Made by a program: the position numbers and the translations under genes. A DNA stretch of 36,097 nucleotides from Bacteroidaceae bacterium (lineage in GTDB: Bacteria > Bacteroidota > Bacteroidia > Bacteroidales > Bacteroidaceae), in the NCBI GenBank assembly GCA_017470525.1, contig JAFUYM010000059.1:1-36097 (forward strand). Direction: 5' to 3'. The notes under the pieces were generated by a model. The model did not search any database. It had not been told where the DNA came from and was given only the letters and a program-made list of their open reading frames with translations. Below, piece by piece: positions 15,582 to 23,193 of the stretch (position 1 is the stretch's first letter; each line of letters opens with the position of its first letter).

Positions 15582-17870
15582 TCATTCGTCACGATAGAGA
15601 AATCTCAGTACGGACGTATTGTATTCATCTGTGGTGGTGGTTTGTTCGTCTACGACTATGTAACTTTCTGTTTCGGCACTGGGGTCAGATTCCACATATG
15701 TACACTTGGTTGTGATAGTGAAGGATCCAGAGGCAAGGCTATATCCATTGTCATAATAGCCATCGGTAGCCAGATGGGCATTGTTGAAAGAGATTTCAGA
15801 TTCTTCCCTATAGTGTTTATGATTGCGTCTTTGCCATCCTGAAATCCACCTTGCAGTACCCCTAATTTTATTACCGTCGTAGATTTCCACATTCAGATCA
15901 TAACCATCAACAGGCAACGGCGGGTATTTGTCAACAGTTTGTGGTTCCTTGTGTCCAGTGATGGCGTAACCGCCGCCATTTGGCGATGATGAGCATAGGA
16001 AAGGACAAATGTTGCCATTATTGCCAAATTCATCCCCATATTTATCCATAAACTGCCAACGATTGAGTTGTCCGTCGGGATGCTGTTCGGCATGAGCATT
16101 GAGCGATTCTACTTCCCATGTCTTACCTGTGGCTTTGTTGAGATACATTCCTTTTAGCCTGAAATCCACACTTCTGATGAGCATCCCATGCAGTGGGTTA
16201 GCAGCCATAGTACAACGATTGCTGTCGGTCTCGATTTGGAAATGCTGCTTTCCCAATCCCTGCACAACATTAACGCTCATATTCTCGCAATTGGTATAAA
16301 GTTCGATGGTTTGCTTACCGCCACTGCTGTCAATGGTGATATTGCGGGGAAGAATATCAATGTATGGACCTTCGACCTCTACCTCCTTGGAAGGCGAGGC
16401 GGGAAACTCTACAGATCCCACCCGTATGAAGGGGCGCACCTCGTACTTTCCACCTTCGGATATATGGTAGGTCACGTTACCACCGTCATCTTCATTTACC
16501 TTGGTCCACTCCTTACTAAATTGGCTGTAACTTGGTAATTGCTTGCCCGTGTCGTCACGCAGTACATAATTAATCCCGTAAAGTTGGTTGTGCTTATATA
16601 CACCGAGTCCAACTTCCAAAGGCCATAATATGTTTCGCTGAGGCTTGATATTGGCACTAATGAGATAACCACCTGTCGATGATGCCTTCGACGCGAGGCT
16701 ATTGACTTCGAAATCAGGCAAAAGATACAGGTCAAAGTCGCCCAGCAGGTTGTAAGAGCCATCTGCGAGTGTCCATTCGCGTGCCTCAGTAAATAGGGTT
16801 TTCATCGTGACCTTTGCCTCATAACTGGCACCGAGAGGGCTGAATGTCAGTTTCGAGTCCTTCAGCAGGTTATAGGCTGAAAACTGGTCTTGCATGACAT
16901 TGGAGAGGGAGAGGTTCAGTGCACCAGAAACCTTCGGACCGACATAGGTAGTGAATTCCACGTTTGTTTTCAGTGCCCACGATAACAGTTTGGATGCTCC
17001 GAAACTGAAATGTGTCATGACACCACACTGTTCGTAGCCGTTGAACTCTATGCTCCCTGACCAGTTGTTGTTCTCAGCCTCTTTCGCTGGGTCGGGAGCC
17101 TGTTCTCCGGGAGGTATGCCATAACCGAACCTGAACTTGGGTGACGTGAAGTCGCCCGCAAGTTCCATCTTACCCCATAGTTTTCCCTTGAACTTTGGGG
17201 TCTGGAAGTTCAATTTTGCATGATAGTCGCCACCGATGAACACGTCTGGACCAAAAGTGATAATGAACAATGGACAGTTGGCTGGAATGGGCATACCGCC
17301 GCCAGGGACAAGCCCCAACGGATAGATGTCCTTCACTTTGCCGTCAAGGGTGAAGCCAAGACCTATGTCATTGTTCATTGTCGTGGTGACACTTAGGTAG
17401 TCGGGACCGAACATGGGGAAGTCCCATACGGCCTTCATGTCGATGGCAATGTTGATGTCGGCATCGATGCTGATATTAACATCGCCCCCAGGGCTTGTAT
17501 ATACGGGATAATGACCGCTAAGACCAAAGTTGAATAGGTTGAACTCATCGCTACCCTCCGACTTGCGTCTCGTTTTGGAGGAAAACTCGCCCACGTTCAA
17601 TTCTGGTATACCTGCCACACGACGTCTCACAAGATTGCCGTCATCATCCTTACCATACTGCTCCACAGTGACATACTGTTCGAAAATGTCGTGGACACTC
17701 TCCAAATGGCCGCAGACAATAGTGATACCACTTGCCGCCGAAATGACTGTATTCACCTTGCCGCCAAAGAGAGATTCGATGTCAAAGTCCACGAGCACGT
17801 CACCCTCATGGGGACGCAGGTTTTCGGGCAGAGAGGAAGAAAAGGAAAGTGTCATTGTCTCCTCATCCAT
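15582..17870 (-). CDS. Large secreted/surface protein with BACON-like domain, probable 3' part of a frameshifted gene
   Basis: 762 residues with no signal peptide of its own although its content is extracytoplasmic: long beta-rich stretches, a region with repeated hydrophobic strands (about 115-360), and a BACON-like segment at about 503-575 (ITIDSSGGKQTIELYTN). The first residues (MDEETMTLSFSSSLPENLRP) read like the middle of a domain rather than a start. It overlaps the preceding 128-residue frame by 19 bp. A -1 shift near 17875 would join the two as ...GMLGYL-HDMDEETMTLSF. I therefore take it as the body of a secreted protein separated from its signal peptide by a frameshift or a sequencing error. 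Its function is unknown. Confidence 0.75.
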   Translation of the reverse strand: MDEETMTLSFSSSLPENLRPHEGDVLVDFDIESLFGGKVNTVISAASGITIVCGHLESVHDIFEQYVTVEQYGKDDDGNLVRRRVAGIPELNVGEFSSKTRRKSEGSDEFNLFNFGLSGHYPVYTSPGGDVNISIDADINIAIDMKAVWDFPMFGPDYLSVTTTMNNDIGLGFTLDGKVKDIYPLGLVPGGGMPIPANCPLFIITFGPDVFIGGDYHAKLNFQTPKFKGKLWGKMELAGDFTSPKFRFGYGIPPGEQAPDPAKEAENNNWSGSIEFNGYEQCGVMTHFSFGASKLLSWALKTNVEFTTYVGPKVSGALNLSLSNVMQDQFSAYNLLKDSKLTFSPLGASYEAKVTMKTLFTEAREWTLADGSYNLLGDFDLYLLPDFEVNSLASKASSTGGYLISANIKPQRNILWPLEVGLGVYKHNQLYGINYVLRDDTGKQLPSYSQFSKEWTKVNEDDGGNVTYHISEGGKYEVRPFIRVGSVEFPASPSKEVEVEGPYIDILPRNITIDSSGGKQTIELYTNCENMSVNVVQGLGKQHFQIETDSNRCTMAANPLHGMLIRSVDFRLKGMYLNKATGKTWEVESLNAHAEQHPDGQLNRWQFMDKYGDEFGNNGNICPFLCSSSPNGGGYAITGHKEPQTVDKYPPLPVDGYDLNVEIYDGNKIRGTARWISGWQRRNHKHYREESEISFNNAHLATDGYYDNGYSLASGSFTITTKCTYVESDPSAETESYIVVDEQTTTTDEYNTSVLRFLYRDE

Positions 17871-18238
17871 GTCATGAGATAGCCGAGCATTCCTTCTTTG
17901 CGCATATCGCGTAGTCTGGGATTGTATCGTATCTCTGGCTGCACGAATCCTACGGAGTCGATGGCCGAGAGCATGATGAGGTAGGTGGAGTCGGCTGTGA
18001 CGATAATTTGGCTTACATAGTCATCGTGCTCCATGCCAAGCGTGTCGAGTTTCGAGTACGATATCTTCTCGACCTCGTCGTAGAAGAACCCGTCGAAGTG
18101 ACCGTCGTTTTGGTAGATGTAGAAGGCTGCGTTCTCGTCCTGTGCCTGTGTTTGGAAATGGAGAATGAAGAATGATAGCAACGTGAGGCAGCGCAACCAA
18201 TTATACATTCTGTATTGTGAATTATGAATTATTTTCAT
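17852..18238 (-). CDS. Signal-peptide-bearing N-terminal part of the split secreted protein
   Basis: 128 residues. The signal peptide has the hydrophobic stretch LTLLSFFILHF and probable cleavage after QTQAQ. A short beta-rich region with ISYSKLDTLGMEHDDYVSQ and AIDSVGFVQPEIRYNP follows. This pattern resembles the N termini of Bacteroidales secreted proteins in which the chain continues directly into a domain like that encoded by the next frame. The ATG at 18238 overlaps the upstream stop (ATGA); a second start at 18208 would give a more compact signal peptide. The last residues (MTWMRRQ) look like out-of-frame sequence. It is best read as the 5' part of one gene with the 762-codon frame. Confidence 0.7.
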   Translation of the reverse strand: MKIIHNSQYRMYNWLRCLTLLSFFILHFQTQAQDENAAFYIYQNDGHFDGFFYDEVEKISYSKLDTLGMEHDDYVSQIIVTADSTYLIMLSAIDSVGFVQPEIRYNPRLRDMRKEGMLGYLMTWMRRQ

Positions 18239-18723
18239 GGCTTCATCAGTTTAATGGTATCCTTTCCGGCTTTCACGATATACACACCACTGGGGCGATT
18301 TTGGACAGAGAGGGTCAGCGGCTGTCCGCTTTGGGCAGTGCGCCGTTCGATGAGCATTCCGTTGGCACTATAGAGGCTGACAGCAATTCCTGCAGGCAGG
18401 TTGCGATAGGTCACGGTGTTGCCTTCGCGACTAACAGAGATGGCGTGTTCGTTGGGCTGCAGGTCAATGTCTGTAGAGCCTACGCCCTCGTAAGTGTAGC
18501 GTAGCACATTGCCCATCTGGTAGTAGGCAGTTGCCTGTCCATCACACTTGATGACGAGTTGTCCGTTCTCGAATGTCGTCTCAGGCTGCGAGGCAAGTTC
18601 GTAATAGACCTTCTCGCCCGACTTCTGCCATACCACGAGGCGTGGAGTGGTCTGTGCCCAAATGACTAATGATCCAGCCGCAAAGAGCAAGGACATCAAA
18701 AATCGTTTTGTTTTTGTCTTCAT
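18235..18723 (-). CDS. Small secreted protein with type IX secretion-like C-terminal domain
   Basis: 162 residues. The signal peptide is cleaved probably after VIWAQ (residue 24). A middle section of about 50 residues has the pattern LVVWQKSGEKVYYELASQPETTF. A C-terminal domain of about 70 residues ends SGVYIVKAGKDTIKLMKP, the usual pattern of a Por/T9SS sorting tail (a VSLYSANGMLIERR strand, then G-V-Y-I-V-K). It is probably carried across the outer membrane. It is the first gene of the operon, with its own -7 box about 36 bp upstream. No enzymatic motif is seen. Confidence 0.8.
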   Translation of the reverse strand: MKTKTKRFLMSLLFAAGSLVIWAQTTPRLVVWQKSGEKVYYELASQPETTFENGQLVIKCDGQATAYYQMGNVLRYTYEGVGSTDIDLQPNEHAISVSREGNTVTYRNLPAGIAVSLYSANGMLIERRTAQSGQPLTLSVQNRPSGVYIVKAGKDTIKLMKP

Positions 18724-18758
18724 TGTTGTCTAACTTTTTTGATAAATCGTAATTGGCA

Positions 18759-18766
18759 CAAAGTTA
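18759..18766 (-). promoter_or_regulatory. -7 box (TAACTTTG) of the secreted-protein operon
   Basis: TAACTTTG on the minus strand, about 36 bp upstream of the start codon at 18723. No clear TTTG lies at the expected distance upstream, so the element stands on the -7 match alone. Confidence 0.5.
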
Positions 18767-18803
18767 TACAAAAAATGGGGAGGAAGAACTTACGAATTCA
18801 AAA

Positions 18804-18838
18804 AATCGGCTAACAATTGCGGAAAATGTTAGTCGATT
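18804..18838 (-). terminator. Intrinsic terminator of the two-gene unit 18880-19871
   Basis: The arms 18804-18815 and 18827-18838 pair over 12 bp with one G-T pair and an 11-nt loop. On the minus strand the stem runs directly into TTTTTTG. It lies 42 bp past the stop at 18880. Confidence 0.8.
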
Positions 18839-18879
18839 ATCAGGGTGGAGGGCGATAATAAAGAGTGTAAGGGAACAAA

Positions 18880-19389
18880 TTAGTCTATTGGAGAGAGACT
18901 GCAAGTATTAACTGTTGAAAGCCGCAATAGCGCAAGCCTTACCTTCAACAGTACCATGTTGGCTGAAAGGTCTTTCGTTTGGTCGAAGGTGAGCACATCA
19001 CCCCTTTTGATGTTTCTCAGTCCGTAGCGGGTGAAGATGCCCGCATGTGACTTTGTGAAAACATCGCGTGGCTCTACCTCCACGTTGATGGATAGAGGCT
19101 GTTCCCCATTAGTGATGGCAATGTCCCGTATGTCGCCTACATTGAGTATTGCCCATTGATAGGTGACACGTCCTTGAGATTCGCAACGGAAGTTCTTATG
19201 GTCTCTGACGAACGAAGTGACATCTGAAGTATAGGACGTAACGGCAGGTCGGTTGACAGAAATGTATGTCTCACTATCCCTAAGCGTGAAGGCTGTCTGT
19301 TGCAGCACACCATTTATTACCCAGTCATTGGCGAGGATGCGTACAACATTTTCCTTGCTGTCTATGGTCATTATGTTTGGGGTACTCAT
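18880..19389 (-). CDS. Uncharacterised protein, second gene of a two-gene unit
   Basis: 169 residues, no signal peptide, no membrane segment. The central part is well structured (AFTLRDSETYISVNRP, AILNVGDIRDIAI, TKSHAGIFTRYGL). It starts 5 bp after the stop of the preceding gene. The last 25 residues (from about KVRLALL) are basic and low in acidic residues, so the C terminus could be altered by a frameshift. I recall similar short paired genes, one with an early W-x-G motif and one with an SV-x-R motif, from other bacteria, but I cannot name the family. A toxin-antitoxin-like or accessory pair is possible and unproven. Confidence 0.7.
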   Translation of the reverse strand: MSTPNIMTIDSKENVVRILANDWVINGVLQQTAFTLRDSETYISVNRPAVTSYTSDVTSFVRDHKNFRCESQGRVTYQWAILNVGDIRDIAITNGEQPLSINVEVEPRDVFTKSHAGIFTRYGLRNIKRGDVLTFDQTKDLSANMVLLKVRLALLRLSTVNTCSLSPID

Positions 19390-19394
19390 GTTGT

Positions 19395-19871
19395 TTATGC
19401 AATCTCGCGCATGATGCCGAGGAATGCCTCTGGTGAAAACATGATATGGCTGTCGCCTTTTTCCTTCCCATCATACTCCACATAGTACGAGAATTCTTTG
19501 GTGCCGAGACTGATTAATGCCTGCTTGCTTTTCGACTGTAAGCCTACAGTGGAGTTCACGTCTGGACTGATAGTCCATTCCTCCCAGTCAGCATTGTTTG
19601 AGATGAGCAGCACTTGCTTCAAATTTTTGAGCACGATGCGCGAAACGGCAGAACTACCTTTTCCTGCCCATCCCTTACGAAGCGTGGCAAGGTGGTCTAT
19701 ACGTGCAAAGGCTTCTGCCAATGCTGGTTCCGTGACTTCCTGCATCAGGCGTTGTCCCACGTTGCGTTTCACCTCTGGCGTAATGGGTAATGAGTAGAGA
19801 TATGCCATTACGTCTGCATATGAACCGCGTCCATAAGTCGGTGTCGTTTTTACGGTCATTTGCTGTCTCAT
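19395..19871 (-). CDS. Uncharacterised protein with LRKGWAGKGS motif, first gene of a two-gene unit
   Basis: 158 residues from the ATG at 19871. The longer frame starts with a TTG inside the -7 box and is rejected. Soluble, with no signal peptide. It has an N-terminal helical region, the motif LRKGWAGKGS near residues 60-70, then WEEWTISPDVNSTVGLQ and a beta-rich end (LISLGTKEFSYYVEYDG). The pattern W-x-G followed by a P-x-x-x-G-x-V strand recalls a widespread family of small proteins of unknown function found next to a partner gene, as here. The ORF is not truncated. No catalytic residues can be named. Confidence 0.75.
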   Translation of the reverse strand: MRQQMTVKTTPTYGRGSYADVMAYLYSLPITPEVKRNVGQRLMQEVTEPALAEAFARIDHLATLRKGWAGKGSSAVSRIVLKNLKQVLLISNNADWEEWTISPDVNSTVGLQSKSKQALISLGTKEFSYYVEYDGKEKGDSHIMFSPEAFLGIMREIA

Positions 19872-19898
19872 ATCATTTTCATTTATCTTAAGTCGATG

Positions 19899-19906
19899 CA
19901 AAGATA
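19899..19906 (-). promoter_or_regulatory. -7 box (TATCTTTG) of the two-gene unit
   Basis: TATCTTTGC on the minus strand, a strong TAnnTTTG match, about 28 bp upstream of the chosen start at 19871. The upstream -33 position falls in an AT-rich repeat without a clear TTTG. Confidence 0.55.
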
Positions 19907-20145
19907 CGCATTTTAATTCATAATTGATAATTCATAATTCATAATTTGCTATCCCGCATGCTTCTTTCCTGAAAAAACATGCCGAAAGGCCAATTATGAA
20001 TTGATTTGCTATCCAACTGAAGGAGAAAGGTGTGTCAGAAAAGCAAATGATTGTCAGATTGCATGGCGACACCATTCAGCCTTTCCCCGAAAACGACAAG
20101 AACCGTTGTGTGATTATCGAGGAAAGTAGAAACGATGGACAATGT
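19907..20145. other. Gene-free stretch with AT-rich repeats
   Basis: 19914-19947 consists of reiterated AATTCATAATT-type words. The 10-bp word TTTGCTATCC occurs at 19945-19954 and again at 20005-20014, bracketing about 50 bp that include AATTATGAATT. A short plus-strand frame begins with GTG at 20032 behind AAGGAG, but it runs through the terminator and into antisense sequence, so I do not call it a gene. Confidence 0.6.
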
Positions 20146-20179
20146 AAAAAGGAGGTGTGCAACTGCACATCTCCTTTTT
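20146..20179 (-). terminator. Intrinsic terminator of the 2-oxoacid oxidoreductase operon
   Basis: AAAAAGGAGGTGTGC (20146-20160) and GCACATCTCCTTTTT (20165-20179) pair over 15 bp with one G-T pair and an AACT loop. Both arms end in A/T runs, so it could stop transcription from either side. It lies 114 bp past the last gene (stop at 20293). Confidence 0.8.
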
Positions 20180-20292
20180 CGTCAGTTCATCTTCTGGATG
20201 TCATCCCCCGATGTCCGTTCGCATTTTGCTTCGTCTTCGTTCCCGGACTCGCAGAATGCTACTACCATCCCAACTCATCAAAAAATGTATTA

Positions 20293-20838
20293 TCAATTCA
20301 TTTTTTTGATGAGTTCCATTCCTCTTCGAATGGCTTCCTCATTCATGGGGATGAGTTTGTGGTGGCGTTCGGGCAGGGCTTTGTGGAGTCCTTTCACCAC
20401 ATCTTCCACTGTGGCGATGGGGCGCACCTTGAGGTAGCCGCCAAGGACGAGCATGTTGAACACCTTGGAGTTGCCGGTGCGGGCAGCCTCTTCCATGGCA
20501 TCGATGCGGTAAACGTTGATGTCATCGCGCTTGGGAGGCTGGATGATGGAGTGCCCGTCGTAGATGACGGCACCGCCAGGTTTAACGAGGGGTTCAAACT
20601 TTTCCAACGATGGTTGATTGAGCACGATGGCAGTGTCGTAGGCACTGACGATGGGGGAACTGACGAGGTCGTCGCTCACGATGACGGTGACGTTAGCAGT
20701 TCCGCCTCGCTGTTCGGGTCCGTAGGCGGGCATCCAAGTCACTTCTTTCCCTTCCATGATGCCAGCATAGGCAAGGATTTTGCCCATCGAGAGGACGCCT
20801 TGTCCTCCAAAGCCTGATATGATGATTTCTTCGGTCAT
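20293..20838 (-). CDS. 2-oxoacid:ferredoxin oxidoreductase, gamma subunit
   Basis: 181 residues. It has the gamma-domain signature GFGGQGVLSMGKILAYAG at the N terminus and AYGPEQRGGTANV downstream. With the alpha and beta subunits and the small ferredoxin encoded just upstream it forms a four-subunit enzyme oxidatively decarboxylating a 2-oxoacid to acyl-CoA, or running in reverse, with ferredoxin as electron carrier. The ATG overlaps the beta stop (ATGA). It is the last gene of the operon. Substrate (branched-chain 2-oxoacids, 2-oxoglutarate or aryl pyruvate) is not decidable from sequence alone. Confidence 0.93.
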   Translation of the reverse strand: MTEEIIISGFGGQGVLSMGKILAYAGIMEGKEVTWMPAYGPEQRGGTANVTVIVSDDLVSSPIVSAYDTAIVLNQPSLEKFEPLVKPGGAVIYDGHSIIQPPKRDDINVYRIDAMEEAARTGNSKVFNMLVLGGYLKVRPIATVEDVVKGLHKALPERHHKLIPMNEEAIRRGMELIKKMN

Positions 20839-21605
20839 GGTGTTACGGTGTTTTTGAGGTCTCCCAGTGGGTAATAGGGGAACATGTTATCGACCATCCA
20901 TTGGTTGGCTTGTTCGGGTGTCATCTTCCAGCCAGAGGCGCAGGTGGAGACAATCTCGACGAGGGAGGCGCCACGGTGGTTGAGGGAGTTCTCGAATGCC
21001 TGACGGATGGCGCGTTTTGCCTTGCGGATGTTGGCTACGGTGTTGACCGCCTGGCGGGTGACGTAGCAGGTACCTTCGAGGTTCACAGCCAAGTCGGTGA
21101 TGTGAAGTGGGTATCCGTGCAGGTCTGCCTGGCGACCGTAGGGGCAGGTGGCAGTCTTCATGCCCATGAGGGTGGTGGGTGCCATCTGTCCGCCTGTCAT
21201 GCCGTAGATGGCATTGTTGATGAAAATCATGGCGATGTTCTCGCCACGGTTCAGGGCGTGGATGGTCTCGCCTGTGCCGATGCAAGCCATGTCGCCGTCG
21301 CCTTGGTAGGTGAAGACGAGTTTGTTGGGCCAGAGGCGTTTGATGGCGGAGGCACAGGCTGGTGCACGTCCGTGGCTGGCTTCTATCCAATCGACATCCA
21401 CGTAGCGGTAGGCGAACACGGCACAGCCGACGGGGCAGATGGCAATGGTGTCTTCTTCCATACCCATCTCTTCGATGATTTCGGCAACGAGTTTGTGAAC
21501 CACGCCGTGGCTGCAACCGGGGCAGTAGTGCATCGGCGTGTCGTTCATCAGCGTCGGCTTGCCATAAATCTTATTCTCAGGTATAATCAGTTCTTCTCGT
21601 GTCAT
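20835..21605 (-). CDS. 2-oxoacid:ferredoxin oxidoreductase, beta (TPP-binding) subunit
   Basis: 256 residues from the ATG at 21605, chosen because a strong AGGAGG lies 7-8 bp upstream; a start 24 bp earlier is open but worse placed. YCPGCSHGVVHKL and the TPP/Mg motif GDGDMACIGTGETIHALNRG...NNAIYGMTGGQ are both present. It binds thiamine pyrophosphate, where the 2-oxoacid is decarboxylated. Twelve bp separate the start codon from the end of the alpha gene, and its own stop overlaps the gamma start. Confidence 0.94.
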   Translation of the reverse strand: MTREELIIPENKIYGKPTLMNDTPMHYCPGCSHGVVHKLVAEIIEEMGMEEDTIAICPVGCAVFAYRYVDVDWIEASHGRAPACASAIKRLWPNKLVFTYQGDGDMACIGTGETIHALNRGENIAMIFINNAIYGMTGGQMAPTTLMGMKTATCPYGRQADLHGYPLHITDLAVNLEGTCYVTRQAVNTVANIRKAKRAIRQAFENSLNHRGASLVEIVSTCASGWKMTPEQANQWMVDNMFPYYPLGDLKNTVTP

Positions 21606-21616
21606 ACTTTTTCCTC

Positions 21617-22753
21617 CTACTTCATCCAATAGCCTTTGGGCCAGTTACTACTCATTCTCTCGCGTGCCATGCGCTTGAAGTCTTCGACAATCTCCATGGG
21701 TGAGGAGACCATGCCGCCTGAGCGTCCGGAATGGAACACGGTGGCTTGACCTTCGGTGGCAAGGCGCACGTCGTTAATCATCTGACCTTCGCACTGCTCG
21801 ACGCAGAGGATGCTCTTGATGCGCTCGGAGAGTTGGCTAATCGCCTTGTTGGGGAAGGGCCAGAGGGTCTTGGGGCGCAGCATGCCAATCTTCACGCCTG
21901 CCTCGCGGAGCAGGTCGATGGCTTTCATGCTGATGCGCGACGAGATGCCGTAGGCGACGATGAGGTATTCGGTGTCGTCGTCCACTTTGTAGAGTTCATA
22001 ATCCACCTCTTCTGCCTCCACTTGGCGATATTTGGCAGCCATCTTCTGGTTACGCTCCTCCATGGCTTGTGGGTCAAACTCAAGGGTGGACATGAAGTTG
22101 TACTTGCGGTTCTTCAGCCCGATGCCGTTGGTTGCCCAAGGGCATTGCTTGGCAATCTCCTCGTCGGTGCGACGTGGACGGTAGGGTGGGAGTTCCACCT
22201 TCTCCATCATCTGTCCAATCATGCCGTCGGACAGGATGATGACAGGCATCCTCCACTTGAATGTCAGTTCTGCCGCCTTACCCATGCAGTCGCACATCTC
22301 CTGCACGCTGTTGGGAGCCAGCACGATGGTGTTGTAGTCGCCATTGCCACCACCATACACAGCCTGATAGTAGTCTGCCTGACCGGGCTGGATGGTGCCG
22401 AGACCAGGACCGCCACGACCTACGCTGACAATCACACCTGGCAGTTCGTTTCCTGCCATGTAACTCAGTCCTTCCTGCATCAGCGCAATGCCGGGCGACG
22501 AACTGGAGGTGAACACCAGTTTGCCCGTACAACCAGCACCGTACAGCATATTGATAGATGCCAACTCGCTCTCAGCCTGAAGCACCACCATGCCAGTGTC
22601 CTCCCAAGGCTTGTCGGCAGCCAGCGTTTCCAACACTTCACTCTGAGGGGTGATAGGATAGCCGAAGAAGCCGTCGTATCCATAGCGGACGGCTGCTTTG
22701 GCAATCACCTCATTGCCTTTCAGCAATACAATGTCTTTCTGTTCCTTGTCCAT
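21617..22753 (-). CDS. 2-oxoacid:ferredoxin oxidoreductase, alpha subunit (VorB/KorA type)
   Basis: 378 residues, usual for the alpha subunit. It starts with GNEVIAKAAVRYGYDGFFGYPITPQSEV, a pyrimidine-binding domain pattern. EGLSYMAGNELPGVIV and GRGGPGLGT follow, then a C-terminal transketolase-like domain (VAYGISSRISMKAIDLLREAGVKIGMLRPKTLWPFP). Related Bacteroidales proteins are commonly annotated VorB (3-methyl-2-oxobutanoate dehydrogenase subunit), which would fit a branched-chain substrate. Only 3 bp separate it from the ferredoxin gene. Confidence 0.93.
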   Translation of the reverse strand: MDKEQKDIVLLKGNEVIAKAAVRYGYDGFFGYPITPQSEVLETLAADKPWEDTGMVVLQAESELASINMLYGAGCTGKLVFTSSSSPGIALMQEGLSYMAGNELPGVIVSVGRGGPGLGTIQPGQADYYQAVYGGGNGDYNTIVLAPNSVQEMCDCMGKAAELTFKWRMPVIILSDGMIGQMMEKVELPPYRPRRTDEEIAKQCPWATNGIGLKNRKYNFMSTLEFDPQAMEERNQKMAAKYRQVEAEEVDYELYKVDDDTEYLIVAYGISSRISMKAIDLLREAGVKIGMLRPKTLWPFPNKAISQLSERIKSILCVEQCEGQMINDVRLATEGQATVFHSGRSGGMVSSPMEIVEDFKRMARERMSSNWPKGYWMK

Positions 22754-22756
22754 CGT

Positions 22757-22984
22757 TTACTCCTCCTTTTTTCTATAAACCGTGATGCAACCGTCGGGGC
22801 ACACAATGGCGCAACTGGTGCAACCGTTGCACTTCTCCCAATCCGTCTGTTCGGCATAGTTGTAGCCTTTGTGGTTGACGGTGGCACTCAACGTGACAAG
22901 ATTCAATGGACATGCTATCGCGCAGAGGTTGCAGCCTTTGCAACGCTCGATGTCAACGACGATAGCGCCTCTCATTTTTGCCAT
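22757..22984 (-). CDS. 2x[4Fe-4S] ferredoxin subunit
   Basis: 75 residues with two complete cluster motifs, CKGCNLCAIACP and CNGCTSCAIVCP, each with the fourth cysteine before proline. It is the delta-type electron-carrier subunit of the oxidoreductase encoded downstream, shuttling electrons between the TPP site and free ferredoxin. A second start (MRGAIVVDIERC) lies three codons in. It sits 29 bp after the TPR-like gene and 3 bp before the alpha gene. Confidence 0.93.
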   Translation of the reverse strand: MAKMRGAIVVDIERCKGCNLCAIACPLNLVTLSATVNHKGYNYAEQTDWEKCNGCTSCAIVCPDGCITVYRKKEE

Positions 22985-23013
22985 ATCATTTATTGTTGAT
23001 TATTTCTTTCCTT

Positions 23014-23193
23014 TTACGGATTGAACCTGTCTTTGCAATAGAACTCGATGATGTTCATCGCCATCTTCCGTAATTCTACAGCCTCAGAGTTGGGGTTCAG
23101 TTTGATGGCTTCAGCATAGGAATCGAGGCACACTTTCCAATCCATCTTGGCGTATGCCTCTTTGCCTTTCTCAATCCATTCCTGTTCCGTCAT
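23014..23193 (-). CDS. 59-residue TPR-like protein
   Basis: A 59-codon gene from ATG at 23193 to TAA at 23014. The ATG overlaps the stop of the acyl-CoA synthetase (ATGA), and the ferredoxin gene follows after 29 bp. It contains one tetratricopeptide-like helix pair (WIEKGKEAYAKMDWKVCLDSYAEAIKLNPNSEA), the pattern A-Y-x-x-x-x-x-x-x-L-x-x-Y-x-x-A-I-x-L-N-P. It is likely an accessory or assembly protein for one of the flanking enzymes. The position inside a tightly packed operon and the good codon usage argue for a real gene. Confidence 0.8.
   Translation of the reverse strand: MTEQEWIEKGKEAYAKMDWKVCLDSYAEAIKLNPNSEAVELRKMAMNIIEFYCKDRFNP

Noticed and set aside
20032-20180. Plus-strand frame with GTG start behind AAGGAG
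   Set aside because: About 45 codons in it enters a terminator hairpin and continues antisense to the gamma subunit; codon use and lack of motif argue against a gene, though a short peptide cannot be excluded.
20901-22999. Long plus-strand open frames antisense to the oxidoreductase genes
   Set aside because: They lie opposite clear alpha, beta and ferredoxin genes with full family motifs and show no family features themselves.
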